Positions 5,053-12,473 of a stretch of DNA of 15,252 bases are shown here, one piece after another. Origin of the DNA: Lachnospiraceae bacterium (GTDB lineage: Bacteria; Bacillota; Clostridia; Lachnospirales; Lachnospiraceae). The DNA is taken from assembly GCA_003520205.1 (NCBI GenBank), contig DOVG01000067.1, positions 1-15,252 on the forward strand. The letters run 5' to 3'. The stretch's first letter is position 1; each line of letters opens with the position of its first letter. The position numbers were made by a program, and so were the translations under genes. The notes beneath the pieces are model-generated. The model ran no database searches. It was not told where the DNA came from and saw only the letters and a program-made list of their open reading frames with translations.

Positions 5053-7859
5053 AAATACACGAGTTTGCTAAAGAACTAACGAAGGAAACAGGAAAGCAGG
5101 TTACTGCAAATCAGATAATAATGCTTCTCAGTAAGAAAAGGGAAGGCCTTCGTATGACAAGTGATATAGATGAAACGCTTATGGAATACGCTAAGGTCAG
5201 AATAACCGGTAAGGCTGTTGCTCCTAAGAAACCAGCAGCATCTGCAACTGCTCAGAAACCAAAAGCTGCTGCAACTAGAAAGCCTGCTAAGACAAGTGAA
5301 GCAAAGCCTAAGGTAAAGAAGGAAGATGCTCCTGCAGAGGAGAAGCCAAAGAAAAGACCGGCACCTATGAAGAGACCATCTTCAGGAAGACTTACTGCAT
5401 CAACAAGACCGGATGCAGTTATAGTACCTAAGCCGGAACCACCTAAGCCAAAGGCAGCTCCTGCTAAGGTTGAGGAAGTAAAGGAAGAGGTAAAAGAGGC
5501 TTCAGAAGTTAAAGAGGCTGAAACAGTAGAAGTAAAAGAAGCTTCCGAAGTAAAGGCAGTAGAAGAAGTAAAAGAAGTAAAGACAGTCGAAGAAGTAAAG
5601 GAAGAGACTGCAGAGATTAAGGAAGCAGTTAAAGAGCCTGAAAAGGAAGAGATAAAGGAAGAGGCTAAAGATTCTTCTGAAGCAAAGAAGTCTGATGAAG
5701 AAGTAAAGACAGAACCGGTTCAGAAGGAAGAAAAGAAGCCTGTATCAGAGGATAAAAGTTCTGCTGCTTCTGTAAAAGAGGATAGAAAACAGAATAATAG
5801 AAAAGATACAAAGGATAAGTCTGACAGACCAGGTAAGCCTGAAAAAGATTATAAGGGTGATAAGAAGAATAAGGCAGATAAGATGGATTCATCAGATTCT
5901 TCTCAGCCTGAATCAAGAAAGAACTCCCGTAAGGGTGATAAGTCTAAGGATAAAGAGAAAGAAGCTCGTAGAGAGAACAGAGAATCTCGTGTAAGAGGTC
6001 GTGAAGATAAGAGAAATAAGAAGAATGACTTCAGAGATAATGACGAGATAAGAGAAAGAAAGAAGAAGCAGGTTAAGAAGCAGGAGAAGAAGGAAGAAGA
6101 GACAATTAAGACAATTACTCTTCCTGAGACTCTTACGCTCAGCGAATTTGCTGCAAAGATAAAGCAGCCTGTAAATGTACTTATCAAAAAGCTGTTCCTT
6201 GAGGGTAAGATGTATACAGTAAATACTGATCTTACTTATGAAGAGGCTGAACTTATCGCTCTTGAGTATAATATTATATGTGAGCAGGAAGTAAAGGTCG
6301 ATATAGTAGAAGAAGCTCTTAAGGATATAGAAGATCCGGAGGATTCACTTGTTACAAGACCTCCTGTAGTATGTGTTATGGGACACGTAGACCATGGTAA
6401 GACTTCACTTCTTGATGCAATTAGAAAAACAAGTGTAACTGAAGGCGAAGCTGGTGGTATTACACAGCATATCGGTGCATATACAGTTAAGGTAAATGAT
6501 AAGAAGATTACATTCCTGGATACACCAGGACATGAAGCATTTACATCTATGAGACTTCGTGGTGCTCTTGCAACAGATATAGCTATTCTTGTTGTAGCAG
6601 CAGATGATGGTGTTATGCCACAGACTGTTGAAGCTATCAACCATGCAAAGGCTGCCGGAGTACAGATCATCGTAGCTGTAAATAAGATAGATAAGCCAAG
6701 TGCAAATGTTGAAAGAGTTAAGCAGGAGCTTGTTGAGTACGGTCTTGTTGCAGAGGACTGGGGTGGAGATACTATATTCTGTCCTGTATCTGCCAAGTCA
6801 CATGAAGGTATTGATAACCTTCTTGAAATGATTCTTCTTACAAGTGATATCCTTGAGCTTAAGGCTAACCCTGCACGTAAGGCAAGAGGTATAGTAATCG
6901 AGGCTAAGCTTGATAAAGGTCGTGGATCTGTTGCTACACTTCTTGTACAGAAGGGTACACTTAAGGTAGGAGACTTCATCGCTATCGGTGAATCACACGG
7001 ACGTGTAAGAGCCATGACAGATGATAAGCAGAAGACACTTAAGGAAGCTACACCTTCTATGCCTGTAGAGGTTATAGGTCTTTCCACAGTACCTAATTCT
7101 GGAGAGATATTTATAGCTACAGATACAGAGAAGGAAGCACGTGCCATCAGTGATGCATTTGTTACCAGAGGTAAGGAGAATCTTATAGCTGAAACAAAGG
7201 CTAAGATGTCTCTTGATGATATATTCTCACAGATGAAAGAGGGAACACTTAAAGAACTGAATATCATTATCAAAGCTGACGTTCAGGGTTCTGTAGAAGC
7301 TCTCAAGCAGAGTCTTCTTAAGCTTTCAAATGAAGAGATTATTATCAAATGTATCCATTCCGGAGTTGGTGCTATTAATGAAAGTGATGTCAGTCTTGCA
7401 GCTGCATCTAATGCTATAATAATAGGATTTAATGTTCGTACAGAACCAATAGCAAAAACAAATGCAGATGAAGAAAAGGTTGACATAAGATTATACAGAG
7501 TTATTTACAATGCAATAGATGATATAGAAGCTGCCATGAAGGGTATGCTTGATCCTATATATGAAGAGAAGGTTGTAGGTCATGTCGAGATAAGACAGAC
7601 ATTCAAGGCTTCAGGTATCGGAATGATAGCTGGAAGTTATGTACTTGATGGAGCGGTAGAAAGAAATGCTTCAGCTCGTATAACCAGAGGCAAGGATCTT
7701 ATATGGGATGGAAAGATTGCTTCTCTTAAGAGATTCAATGATGATGCCAAGGAAGTTAAGGCAGGATATGAGTGTGGTATCGTATTTGAAGACTTCAGCG
7801 ATATAAGAGAAGGTGATATGGTTGAAGTATACAAGATGGTAGAGGTGCCTAGAGATTAA
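5049..7859 (+). CDS. infB: Translation initiation factor IF-2
   Basis: IF2 is the GTPase that places initiator fMet-tRNA on the 30S subunit and promotes subunit joining. Order in the 936 residues: a first IF2_N module (1-~53, MKIHEFAKELTKETGKQVTANQ), a long Lys/Glu/Ala-rich linker (about 54-355), a second IF2_N module (about 357-425, LSEFAAKIKQPVNVLIKKLF), then the G domain. Its motifs are G1 GHVDHGKT (445-452), G2 GGITQHIGAY, G3 DTPGHE (491-496), G4 NKID (545-548) and G5 SAK (581-583). Beta-barrel domain II, domain III (ADVQGSVEALKQSL) and the C-terminal fMet-tRNA-binding domain follow. The linker includes degenerate EVKE/VKEA repeats near codons 140-210. The protein is longer than B. subtilis IF2 (about 716), nearly all of the excess being linker. 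GGAGG (5038-5042) lies 6 bases before the ATG, which overlaps the previous stop. Part of the nusA operon. Confidence 0.98.
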   Translation: MKIHEFAKELTKETGKQVTANQIIMLLSKKREGLRMTSDIDETLMEYAKVRITGKAVAPKKPAASATAQKPKAAATRKPAKTSEAKPKVKKEDAPAEEKPKKRPAPMKRPSSGRLTASTRPDAVIVPKPEPPKPKAAPAKVEEVKEEVKEASEVKEAETVEVKEASEVKAVEEVKEVKTVEEVKEETAEIKEAVKEPEKEEIKEEAKDSSEAKKSDEEVKTEPVQKEEKKPVSEDKSSAASVKEDRKQNNRKDTKDKSDRPGKPEKDYKGDKKNKADKMDSSDSSQPESRKNSRKGDKSKDKEKEARRENRESRVRGREDKRNKKNDFRDNDEIRERKKKQVKKQEKKEEETIKTITLPETLTLSEFAAKIKQPVNVLIKKLFLEGKMYTVNTDLTYEEAELIALEYNIICEQEVKVDIVEEALKDIEDPEDSLVTRPPVVCVMGHVDHGKTSLLDAIRKTSVTEGEAGGITQHIGAYTVKVNDKKITFLDTPGHEAFTSMRLRGALATDIAILVVAADDGVMPQTVEAINHAKAAGVQIIVAVNKIDKPSANVERVKQELVEYGLVAEDWGGDTIFCPVSAKSHEGIDNLLEMILLTSDILELKANPARKARGIVIEAKLDKGRGSVATLLVQKGTLKVGDFIAIGESHGRVRAMTDDKQKTLKEATPSMPVEVIGLSTVPNSGEIFIATDTEKEARAISDAFVTRGKENLIAETKAKMSLDDIFSQMKEGTLKELNIIIKADVQGSVEALKQSLLKLSNEEIIIKCIHSGVGAINESDVSLAAASNAIIIGFNVRTEPIAKTNADEEKVDIRLYRVIYNAIDDIEAAMKGMLDPIYEEKVVGHVEIRQTFKASGIGMIAGSYVLDGAVERNASARITRGKDLIWDGKIASLKRFNDDAKEVKAGYECGIVFEDFSDIREGDMVEVYKMVEVPRD

Positions 7860-7873
7860 CAGATAGGAGAAAT

Positions 7874-8284
7874 ATGAGAGGAAATAAATCCAGAGGCGCA
7901 CGAGTTAATAGTGACGTCAGAAGAGTACTTAGTCATATAATTGAGTTTGATATCAAGGATCCAAGAATCAGCAGCCTTACATCGATAGTAAAATGTGAGG
8001 TTACGAATGATCTGAAGGAGTGCAAGTGTTATATATCCGTACTTGGAAGTGAAGAAGATGCTGCAAATACTCTCGAAGGTCTTAAGAGTGCAAGTGGTTT
8101 TGTAAGAAAGAGACTGGCTGATTCTTTGAATCTCAGATATACGCCGGTTATAGAATTTAAGCTTGATAAGTCTATTGAATATGGTGTCATGATGTCAAAG
8201 AAGATAGATGATATCATAGGAAAACAGCACGAAGATGAAGAAGTAGATAGTGAAGAAGTAGAAGATATTGACGATGATATATAA
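7874..8284 (+). CDS. rbfA: 30S ribosome-binding factor RbfA
   Basis: RbfA binds the 30S neck and helps mature the 5' end of 16S rRNA, especially in the cold. The 136-residue product has the single KH-like domain of the family: NSDVRRVLSHIIEFDIKDPRI near the N-terminus, then LTSIVKCEVTNDLKECKCYISVLGSEED, LKSASGFVRKRLADSLNLRYTPVIEFKLDKSIEYG. Residues ~117-136 form an acidic tail (HEDEEVDSEEVEDIDDDI) beyond the folded domain. The ATG is preceded at 4 bases by GGAG (7866-7869). It begins 14 bases after infB, the classic infB-rbfA order. No anomaly apart from the tail. Confidence 0.96.
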   Translation: MRGNKSRGARVNSDVRRVLSHIIEFDIKDPRISSLTSIVKCEVTNDLKECKCYISVLGSEEDAANTLEGLKSASGFVRKRLADSLNLRYTPVIEFKLDKSIEYGVMMSKKIDDIIGKQHEDEEVDSEEVEDIDDDI

Positions 8285-8314
8285 GCGGCATTACAGCTAT
8301 TTAAAGGGGTAGAA

Positions 8315-9289
8315 ATGAGTGTTGACATTGTAAAAAAAGCAGAGAAATTCAGACAGCTGATTGACTCTGCAGAAACTATTATGATCGTTGGACATGTACA
8401 TCCTGATGGAGACTGTATAGGATCTAATCTTGCTATGTTTAATTATATAACTGAGAATTATAAAGATAAAACCGTTGATGTATATGATGAGGTTAGTTCA
8501 AATGCATTTAAGATCCTTTCAGGCTATAGAAAGATAAAGCATGAAACAGGTGATATGAGATATGACCTGGCTATATCGATAGATGTATCTGATATGGATC
8601 GTCTCGGTAAGTTCAAGGATCTGTATAATAGTGCTATTTCAACGATATGCATAGATCATCATGTAAGTAATAAAGGATTTGGAGATTTCTGCTATATAGT
8701 TCCGGAAGCTTCAAGTGCTTGTGAAGCTATGTGTGATCTTCTGGATATGGATTTGGTAAGTGAGAAAACTGCCAACTGTCTGTATCTTGGAATCATACAT
8801 GATACTGGTGTATTCAAGTATAGTTCAACTTCAAGAGCTACTATGGAGCTGGGAGGACTTCTCATAGAAAAGGGCGCTAAGCCGGATGTTATAATAGACG
8901 AGACATTTTACAAAAAATCTTATAAGCAAAATGTACTTATGTCGAGAGTTATTCTGGATTCGAGACTTCACGAAGGTGGCAGGATAATATCCGGACATAT
9001 AACAAGAGAACTTTTCAAAGAGTGTCAGTGTTCCACAATGGATACAGATGGAATAGTTGAACAGTTAAGGCTTACAGATGGAGTAGAGGTTGCAGTTTTT
9101 GCATATCAGCTTAATAAGAAAACGACGAAGTTCAGTCTCAGAGCAAAGTCCTATGTTGATGTGAATGAGATAGCATCAACATTTGGAGGCGGTGGACATG
9201 TAAGGGCTGCCGGTTTTGAAACAGAACTTGAATTCGAAGAGGCGCTTGATAAGGTTATTACCCTTGCTAAGAAGCAGATAAAAAAATAA
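8315..9289 (+). CDS. nrnA: DHH-family phosphoesterase (NrnA-like nanoRNase / pAp phosphatase)
   Basis: DHH/DHHA1 enzymes of this type degrade 2-5 nt RNAs and dephosphorylate 3'-phosphoadenosine 5'-phosphate, using Mn ions in the cytoplasm. The catalytic DHH domain (about 1-185) shows H27-V-H29-P-D31-G-D33, D90 in IDVSD and the name-giving D114-H115-H116. The DHHA1 substrate-binding domain (about 200-324) contains G291-G-G-G-H295 followed by VRAAGFE. Length 324 matches NrnA (about 313). AAAGGGG (8303-8309) precedes the ATG by 5 bases. The gene sits between rbfA and truB, its common place in Firmicutes. Whether this protein acts mainly on nanoRNA, pAp or c-di-AMP products (GdpP/DhhP-like) cannot be told from sequence alone; the absence of membrane or GGDEF parts argues against GdpP. 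Confidence 0.9.
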   Translation: MSVDIVKKAEKFRQLIDSAETIMIVGHVHPDGDCIGSNLAMFNYITENYKDKTVDVYDEVSSNAFKILSGYRKIKHETGDMRYDLAISIDVSDMDRLGKFKDLYNSAISTICIDHHVSNKGFGDFCYIVPEASSACEAMCDLLDMDLVSEKTANCLYLGIIHDTGVFKYSSTSRATMELGGLLIEKGAKPDVIIDETFYKKSYKQNVLMSRVILDSRLHEGGRIISGHITRELFKECQCSTMDTDGIVEQLRLTDGVEVAVFAYQLNKKTTKFSLRAKSYVDVNEIASTFGGGGHVRAAGFETELEFEEALDKVITLAKKQIKK

Positions 9290-9307
9290 TTATAGATGGT
9301 TTAATGA

Positions 9308-10240
9308 ATGTACGACGGAATAGTAAATGTATATAAAGAGGCTGGTTATACCTCTCATGATGTAGTAGCAAAATTAAGAGGTATATATGGTCAGAAAAAG
9401 GTTGGTCATACAGGAACTCTTGACCCAATGGCGGAAGGTGTCCTGATAGTTGTTCTTGGCAGAGCAACGAAGCTTGCAGACATGATCATCACAAAAAGAA
9501 AAAAATATATAGCCAGGATGCAATTGGGACTGGAGACTGATACAGATGATATATCAGGTAAAGTGGTGTTAGAGTCAGATAGGGCTGAACTGGAACATTT
9601 ATTAAGTGATGAAGAAATGCTTGAAGAAAAAGTTAAAGAAGTATTCCGAAGCTTTATGGGAAAGAACGAACAGATACCACCTATGTATTCTGCTATAAAG
9701 GTAAATGGAAAGAAGCTGTATGAATATGCACGTGAGGGAGTAAAAGTAGAACTGACTCCCAGACCGATAGAGATTTATTCATTAGAACTGTCAGATATAG
9801 ATGTAGTTAATAGAACTGTTTCCTTTGAAGTAGAGGCTTCGAAGGGAACATATATAAGAAGTCTGATAAGAGATATGGGAAGAATGCTTGGATGCGGGGC
9901 AACCATGTCCGGTCTTCTAAGAAGTGAGATAAATGGAATATATATGTCGGATTCTTTGAAGATAACTGATATCGAAAAGCTGAGAGAAGAAGGAAAGCTT
10001 GGAGACTCTATTCAGCCAATGGATGCATTGCTTAGCAGATTTCCCGAAGCCCATGTAAAAAAAGAATCAGAGAGATTTCTTGCAAATGGTAACAGACTGA
10101 GACTTGGAAGCTTTGAGGAAGATAATGATGCTTCGTTAAAAAAAGCTGAATTCTTCAGAGTTTATATGGGCGATGAAATAAAAGGATTATATACTTACGA
10201 TAAAGAAAATAACAATTATAAGGTTTTCAAGATGCTATGA
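9308..10240 (+). CDS. truB: tRNA pseudouridine(55) synthase TruB
   Basis: TruB makes pseudouridine 55 in the T-loop of most tRNAs and also acts as a tRNA-folding chaperone. The 310-residue protein starts with the usual GIVNVYKEAGYTSHDVVAKLR. It has the catalytic motif GHTGTLDPMAEGVL with nucleophile D39, the KKYIARMQLGLETDTDD segment, IPPMYSAIKVNGKKLYEYAREG, and SKGTYIRSLIRDMGRMLG. The C-terminal ~80 residues form the less conserved TruB C-terminal region. The ribosome site is weak (only GATGG near 9295-9299), so translation may depend on coupling to nrnA, which ends 18 bases before. The stop overlaps the ribF ATG by four bases (ATGA, 10237-10240). Confidence 0.96.
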   Translation: MYDGIVNVYKEAGYTSHDVVAKLRGIYGQKKVGHTGTLDPMAEGVLIVVLGRATKLADMIITKRKKYIARMQLGLETDTDDISGKVVLESDRAELEHLLSDEEMLEEKVKEVFRSFMGKNEQIPPMYSAIKVNGKKLYEYAREGVKVELTPRPIEIYSLELSDIDVVNRTVSFEVEASKGTYIRSLIRDMGRMLGCGATMSGLLRSEINGIYMSDSLKITDIEKLREEGKLGDSIQPMDALLSRFPEAHVKKESERFLANGNRLRLGSFEEDNDASLKKAEFFRVYMGDEIKGLYTYDKENNNYKVFKML

Positions 10241-11097
10241 ATAAGACAGCTATTACAATAGGTAAATTTGAAGGACTTCATCTGGGACACCAGCTGTTAT
10301 TGAAAGAAGTATCAGATGTGGCAAAAAACAGAGGATATAAGGCTGTTTTTATAAAAATCAGGATGCCTGGAAAGAGTATACTGACCAGAGAAGAGGAGCA
10401 GAGATTTATAAAGGAGAATTATCCTGCTGTTAGTGATATTATATGTTATGATTTTAATCCGGAATTTGCTTCTGTTTCAGCTGAAGATTTTATAAAGAAT
10501 ATTCTTATTAAGAAGTTCAATGTAGGATATCTGGCAGTAGGAAATGACTTCAGATTCGGTAAAAACAGACAGGGTGATGTAAAGCTTCTTGAGAAAGCCG
10601 GTAAGGAAAGCTTTTTTGATGTAAAGGTATTTGATAAGCTTCAGGTAGATGGAGAGATTGTAAGCTCGACCAGAATAAAAGAGTATCTGGAAGCTGGAGA
10701 TGTCAGCCATGCTGGTAAAATGATGGGACGTCCATTTAAACTGTCAGGTATGGTTAAAGGTGGAAAGAAACTCGGTAGAACACTTGGATATCCGACTATT
10801 AATCTGGATTTTCAGGAAACACAGATATTGCCTGGATATGGAGTATACTCAAGTGATATAATAATCGATGGTAAGAACTATAAAGGTATTACCAATATAG
10901 GCATCAGACCATCTATAGATGATGGTAATAAGCCAACTGTAGAGACATTTATCTACAACTTCAGCGATGATGTTTATGGTGAAATGGTTGACATAATTCC
11001 GACTCGATTTATACGTTCTGAGAGGAAGTTTGATTCACTTGATGACTTGACTAATCAGATAGAATTGGATATATTAGATGCTGATAGGAACCAGTAG
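10237..11097 (+). CDS. ribF: Bifunctional riboflavin kinase / FAD synthetase
   Basis: RibF phosphorylates riboflavin to FMN and adenylylates FMN to FAD. The N-terminal nucleotidyltransferase domain (about 1-155) has GKFEGLHLGHQ, where the usual FDG is FEG, and the second ATP-site motif SSTRIKEYL. The C-terminal kinase domain (about 165-286) has GKKLGRTLGYPTINL, GVYSSDI, NIGIRPSIDDG and ETFIYNF. At 286 residues it is slightly shorter than usual (about 305-315) because it starts right at the nucleotide-binding strand. The truB-ribF order with a 4-base overlap supports the start. Its last two codons, stop codon and one more base lie inside the tRNA-Arg gene: the TAG stop (11095-11097) is U8-A9-G10 of the tRNA. 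Its 3' coding region also contains the presumed tRNA promoter. Confidence 0.96.
   Translation: MNKTAITIGKFEGLHLGHQLLLKEVSDVAKNRGYKAVFIKIRMPGKSILTREEEQRFIKENYPAVSDIICYDFNPEFASVSAEDFIKNILIKKFNVGYLAVGNDFRFGKNRQGDVKLLEKAGKESFFDVKVFDKLQVDGEIVSSTRIKEYLEAGDVSHAGKMMGRPFKLSGMVKGGKKLGRTLGYPTINLDFQETQILPGYGVYSSDIIIDGKNYKGITNIGIRPSIDDGNKPTVETFIYNFSDDVYGEMVDIIPTRFIRSERKFDSLDDLTNQIELDILDADRNQ
11047..11075 (+). promoter_or_regulatory. Promoter for tRNA-Arg inside the ribF coding region
   Basis: TTGACT (11047-11052), a 17-base spacer and TATATT (11070-11075) match the sigma-A consensus at 5/6 positions in each box. The predicted transcription start is about 11082-11084, only 4-6 bases before the tRNA's first base at 11088, a normal arrangement for tRNA promoters. 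Inferred from consensus and position. Confidence 0.72.
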
Positions 11098-11159
11098 CTC
11101 AGTGGATAGAGCAATGGCCTCCGGAGCCATGTGCGTGGGTTCGACTCCCGTCTGGTTCA
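11088..11159 (+). tRNA. tRNA-Arg, anticodon CCG
   Basis: The full cloverleaf folds by hand. The acceptor stem is GAACCAG (11088-11094) with CTGGTTC (11152-11158), and A73 is the discriminator at 11159. The D stem is GCTC/GAGC with loop AGTGGATA. The anticodon stem is ATGGC (11114-11118) with GCCAT (11126-11130), its loop CTCCGGA giving anticodon CCG at 11121-11123. A 4-base variable region precedes the T arm, GTGGG/CCCGT with loop TTCGACT. A20 in the D loop and A73 agree with arginine identity. It reads CGG, a rare codon in this genome's style (one example is R54 of the rnpM/ylxQ fusion). The CCA end is not encoded. The first ten bases overlap the end of ribF. Confidence 0.96.
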
Positions 11160-11189
11160 TTTATTATTTAGTGAAATGAGGTAAAAAGT

Positions 11190-11816
11190 ATGGCAGAAAG
11201 TAACACTAAAAAATCAGGTAAAAAAAAGGTATTGGTGTCTGTATGGGTAGTATTTATACTGGCGCTTGGTCTTTTCGGATTTATGGTATATAAGCAAAGA
11301 GATGCTGTAGTAGAGGATCTTGGTTTTTCTACCAGATTCTCATATAAGACAAATGCAAATCCGGATATCAATGCTCTTATCATTACATATTTAAGTGCTT
11401 TGGCATCAGGAGATCAGGATATACTTAAGTCCTGTGTAACAGAGCCTTCTAAGTTTGATGATATGTCTGTAGTTCAGAGCCAGTCCAAGATTATTACTGC
11501 ATATAGTAACATTAACTGCTATACAGTAGAAGGTATTAAGAATTCAGATACAATTGTATACGCTGTTGCAAATATATCTATAGTAGGTATAGAATCTACT
11601 CCGCTTGATATGCTTGGACCATTTTATGTAGTTAATAAAAATGGAGAATATCTGATCTATAATGGTGAGATAACTGAAAGCACACAGAAGTATATAGATA
11701 AAGCCAGCAAGGATAAGGATATTCAGGAATTATACCAGATGGTTAAGAAAGATGAGGATGAGAAGGCAGAGAAAGAGCCTGCATTCAAAGAGTTTCTGGA
11801 TAGACTGAACAATTAG
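11190..11816 (+). CDS. Single-pass membrane-anchored protein of unknown function
   Basis: I do not recognise a named family. The 208-residue protein has a Lys-rich N-terminus (KKSGKKK, 7-13), one hydrophobic segment at 14-34 with no signal-peptidase site, then a soluble domain. The predicted topology is N-in, with about 170 residues outside the cell. Residues ~53-170 have an alternating helix/strand pattern (INALIITYLSALASGDQDIL, TIVYAVANISI, FYVVNKNGEYLIYNGEI) that recalls NTF2-like ectodomains of small Firmicute membrane proteins; this is a weak inference. Two cysteines (C82, C110) lie outside. The C-terminus is highly charged. GAGG (11178-11181) lies 8 bases before the ATG. It sits 30 bases after tRNA-Arg with no terminator between, so it is probably transcribed from the tRNA promoter and/or the whole operon, and ends at the terminator at 11821-11860. 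Confidence 0.85.
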   Translation: MAESNTKKSGKKKVLVSVWVVFILALGLFGFMVYKQRDAVVEDLGFSTRFSYKTNANPDINALIITYLSALASGDQDILKSCVTEPSKFDDMSVVQSQSKIITAYSNINCYTVEGIKNSDTIVYAVANISIVGIESTPLDMLGPFYVVNKNGEYLIYNGEITESTQKYIDKASKDKDIQELYQMVKKDEDEKAEKEPAFKEFLDRLNN

Positions 11817-11820
11817 TTAC

Positions 11821-11860
11821 ATAATAATAGCCCTGACTTAGTCAGGGCTATTATTATTTT
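11821..11860 (+). terminator. Strong intrinsic terminator ending the large operon
   Basis: A perfect 17-bp stem (11821-11837 with 11841-11857; inner part AGCCCTGAC/GTCAGGGCT) has loop TTA and is followed by Ts to 11860. It begins 4 bases after the stop of the membrane protein gene. Its distal arm contains the stop codon of the convergent lrp-type gene. On the minus strand the U-tract is poorer, so it probably acts mainly on the plus strand. Confidence 0.92.
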
Positions 11861-12309
11861 GATTCTATATCAAGAATAGATATATCTATACCTCTTGGTT
11901 CTACAGGAGTAGAGAATACTATCTGAGTTTCTGTTTTGCCATATGTCTGCAGCTGACCTATAAAATGATCAAGCTCCTGAGTGCTTGGAAAGCATACTTT
12001 GATAAGCATTGAATAATTACCTGTAACACAGTTGCACTCAAGTACATTAGGGCAGGCTTCTATAAATGGATAGAATTCAGCTTTCTGATGAGGTTCAAGT
12101 GTCAGATTGATAAAAGCTGTTATATGATATCCGAGCGTAAGAGGATCAAGTGAGGCATGATAGCCTTTGATGATACCTTGTTTTTCCAGTCTTTCGATTC
12201 TGGCAGAAACTGCCGGAGAAGAAAGAAAGACCTTTTCAGCAAGAAACTTGAGAGGATATCTCGCATTTTCCTGCAGTAATGAAAGGATTTTCTTATCTAT
12301 TTTATCCAT
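11854..12309 (-). CDS. Lrp/AsnC-family transcriptional regulator
   Basis: A 151-residue feast/famine regulator. The N-terminal winged helix-turn-helix (about 1-60: DKIDKKILSLLQENARYPLKFLAEKVFLSSPAVSARIERLEKQGIIKGY) is followed by the RAM ligand-binding/oligomerisation domain (about 65-145: ITAFINLTLEP, NVLECNCVTGNYSMLIKV, IGQLQTYGKTETQIVFSTPVE). Such proteins form dimers to octamers and usually respond to an amino acid; the ligand here cannot be read from the sequence. On its own strand GAGG (12316-12319) lies 6 bases before the ATG. It is convergent with the nusA operon and divergent from rluF-ligA, with an AT-rich 170-base region between. Autoregulation is usual for the family. Its stop codon lies in the stem of the shared terminator hairpin. 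Confidence 0.93.
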   Translation of the reverse strand: MDKIDKKILSLLQENARYPLKFLAEKVFLSSPAVSARIERLEKQGIIKGYHASLDPLTLGYHITAFINLTLEPHQKAEFYPFIEACPNVLECNCVTGNYSMLIKVCFPSTQELDHFIGQLQTYGKTETQIVFSTPVEPRGIDISILDIESK

Positions 12310-12360
12310 GGTACACCTCGAGACTTAATAATATAAAATATTTTTTAAAAATTCTTAACT

Positions 12361-12389
12361 ATTATAACTCTAAATAAGAAAAATATCCA
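12361..12389 (-). promoter_or_regulatory. Probable promoter of the Lrp/AsnC-type gene
   Basis: On the minus strand a perfect TATAAT (plus 12361-12366) follows a 17-base spacer and TGGATA (plus 12384-12389, 4/6 match to TTGACA). The predicted start near 12354 gives a leader of about 45 bases. The surrounding region 12330-12435 is rich in A and T runs, as often seen at sites bound by Lrp-type proteins. Consensus-based inference in AT-rich DNA. Confidence 0.5.
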
Positions 12390-12441
12390 TATTTATTTAT
12401 ATTTTTATGTTTTATCTTAAATAGACCTTTTTTCCAAGGTG

Positions 12442-12463
12442 CTTTTGACACATATGTCAAAAG
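12442..12463 (+). promoter_or_regulatory. Perfect inverted repeat over the rluF promoter (operator candidate)
   Basis: CTTTTGACA (12442-12450), CATA, TGTCAAAAG (12455-12463): two perfect 9-base half-sites separated by 4 bases. The left half contains the -35 box TTGACA and the right half lies in the spacer, so a bound dimer would block RNA polymerase. The geometry (TTGAC-N6-GTCAA) suits a winged-helix dimer such as CRP/FNR or MarR types; the regulator is unknown. Confidence 0.6.
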
Positions 12464-12473
12464 GTGTTATATT
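12445..12473 (+). promoter_or_regulatory. Near-consensus promoter of rluF-ligA
   Basis: TTGACA (12445-12450, 6/6), a 17-base spacer and TATATT (12468-12473, 5/6). Counting from the -10 box (last base at -7), +1 falls on A12480, the first base of the rluF ATG, so the message would be leaderless. Confidence 0.8.

Noticed and set aside
5470..5660. Tandem DNA repeat or CRISPR-like array
   Set aside because: The repeats are degenerate codons (GAAGTAAAAGAAGC-like) for the EVKE linker of IF2, without constant unit length or unique spacers.
6236..7273. A 345-codon open frame antisense to infB
   Set aside because: It mirrors the conserved GTPase coding sequence, is Ser/Leu/Ile-rich in the manner of antisense frames, and has no recognisable domain. 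Shadow of infB.
9290..9307. Terminator or promoter between nrnA and truB
   Set aside because: The 18-base gap has no hairpin or promoter boxes; the genes are simply co-transcribed.
10200..10240. FMN riboswitch for ribF
   Set aside because: ribF starts inside the truB stop codon, with no untranslated leader to hold an aptamer.
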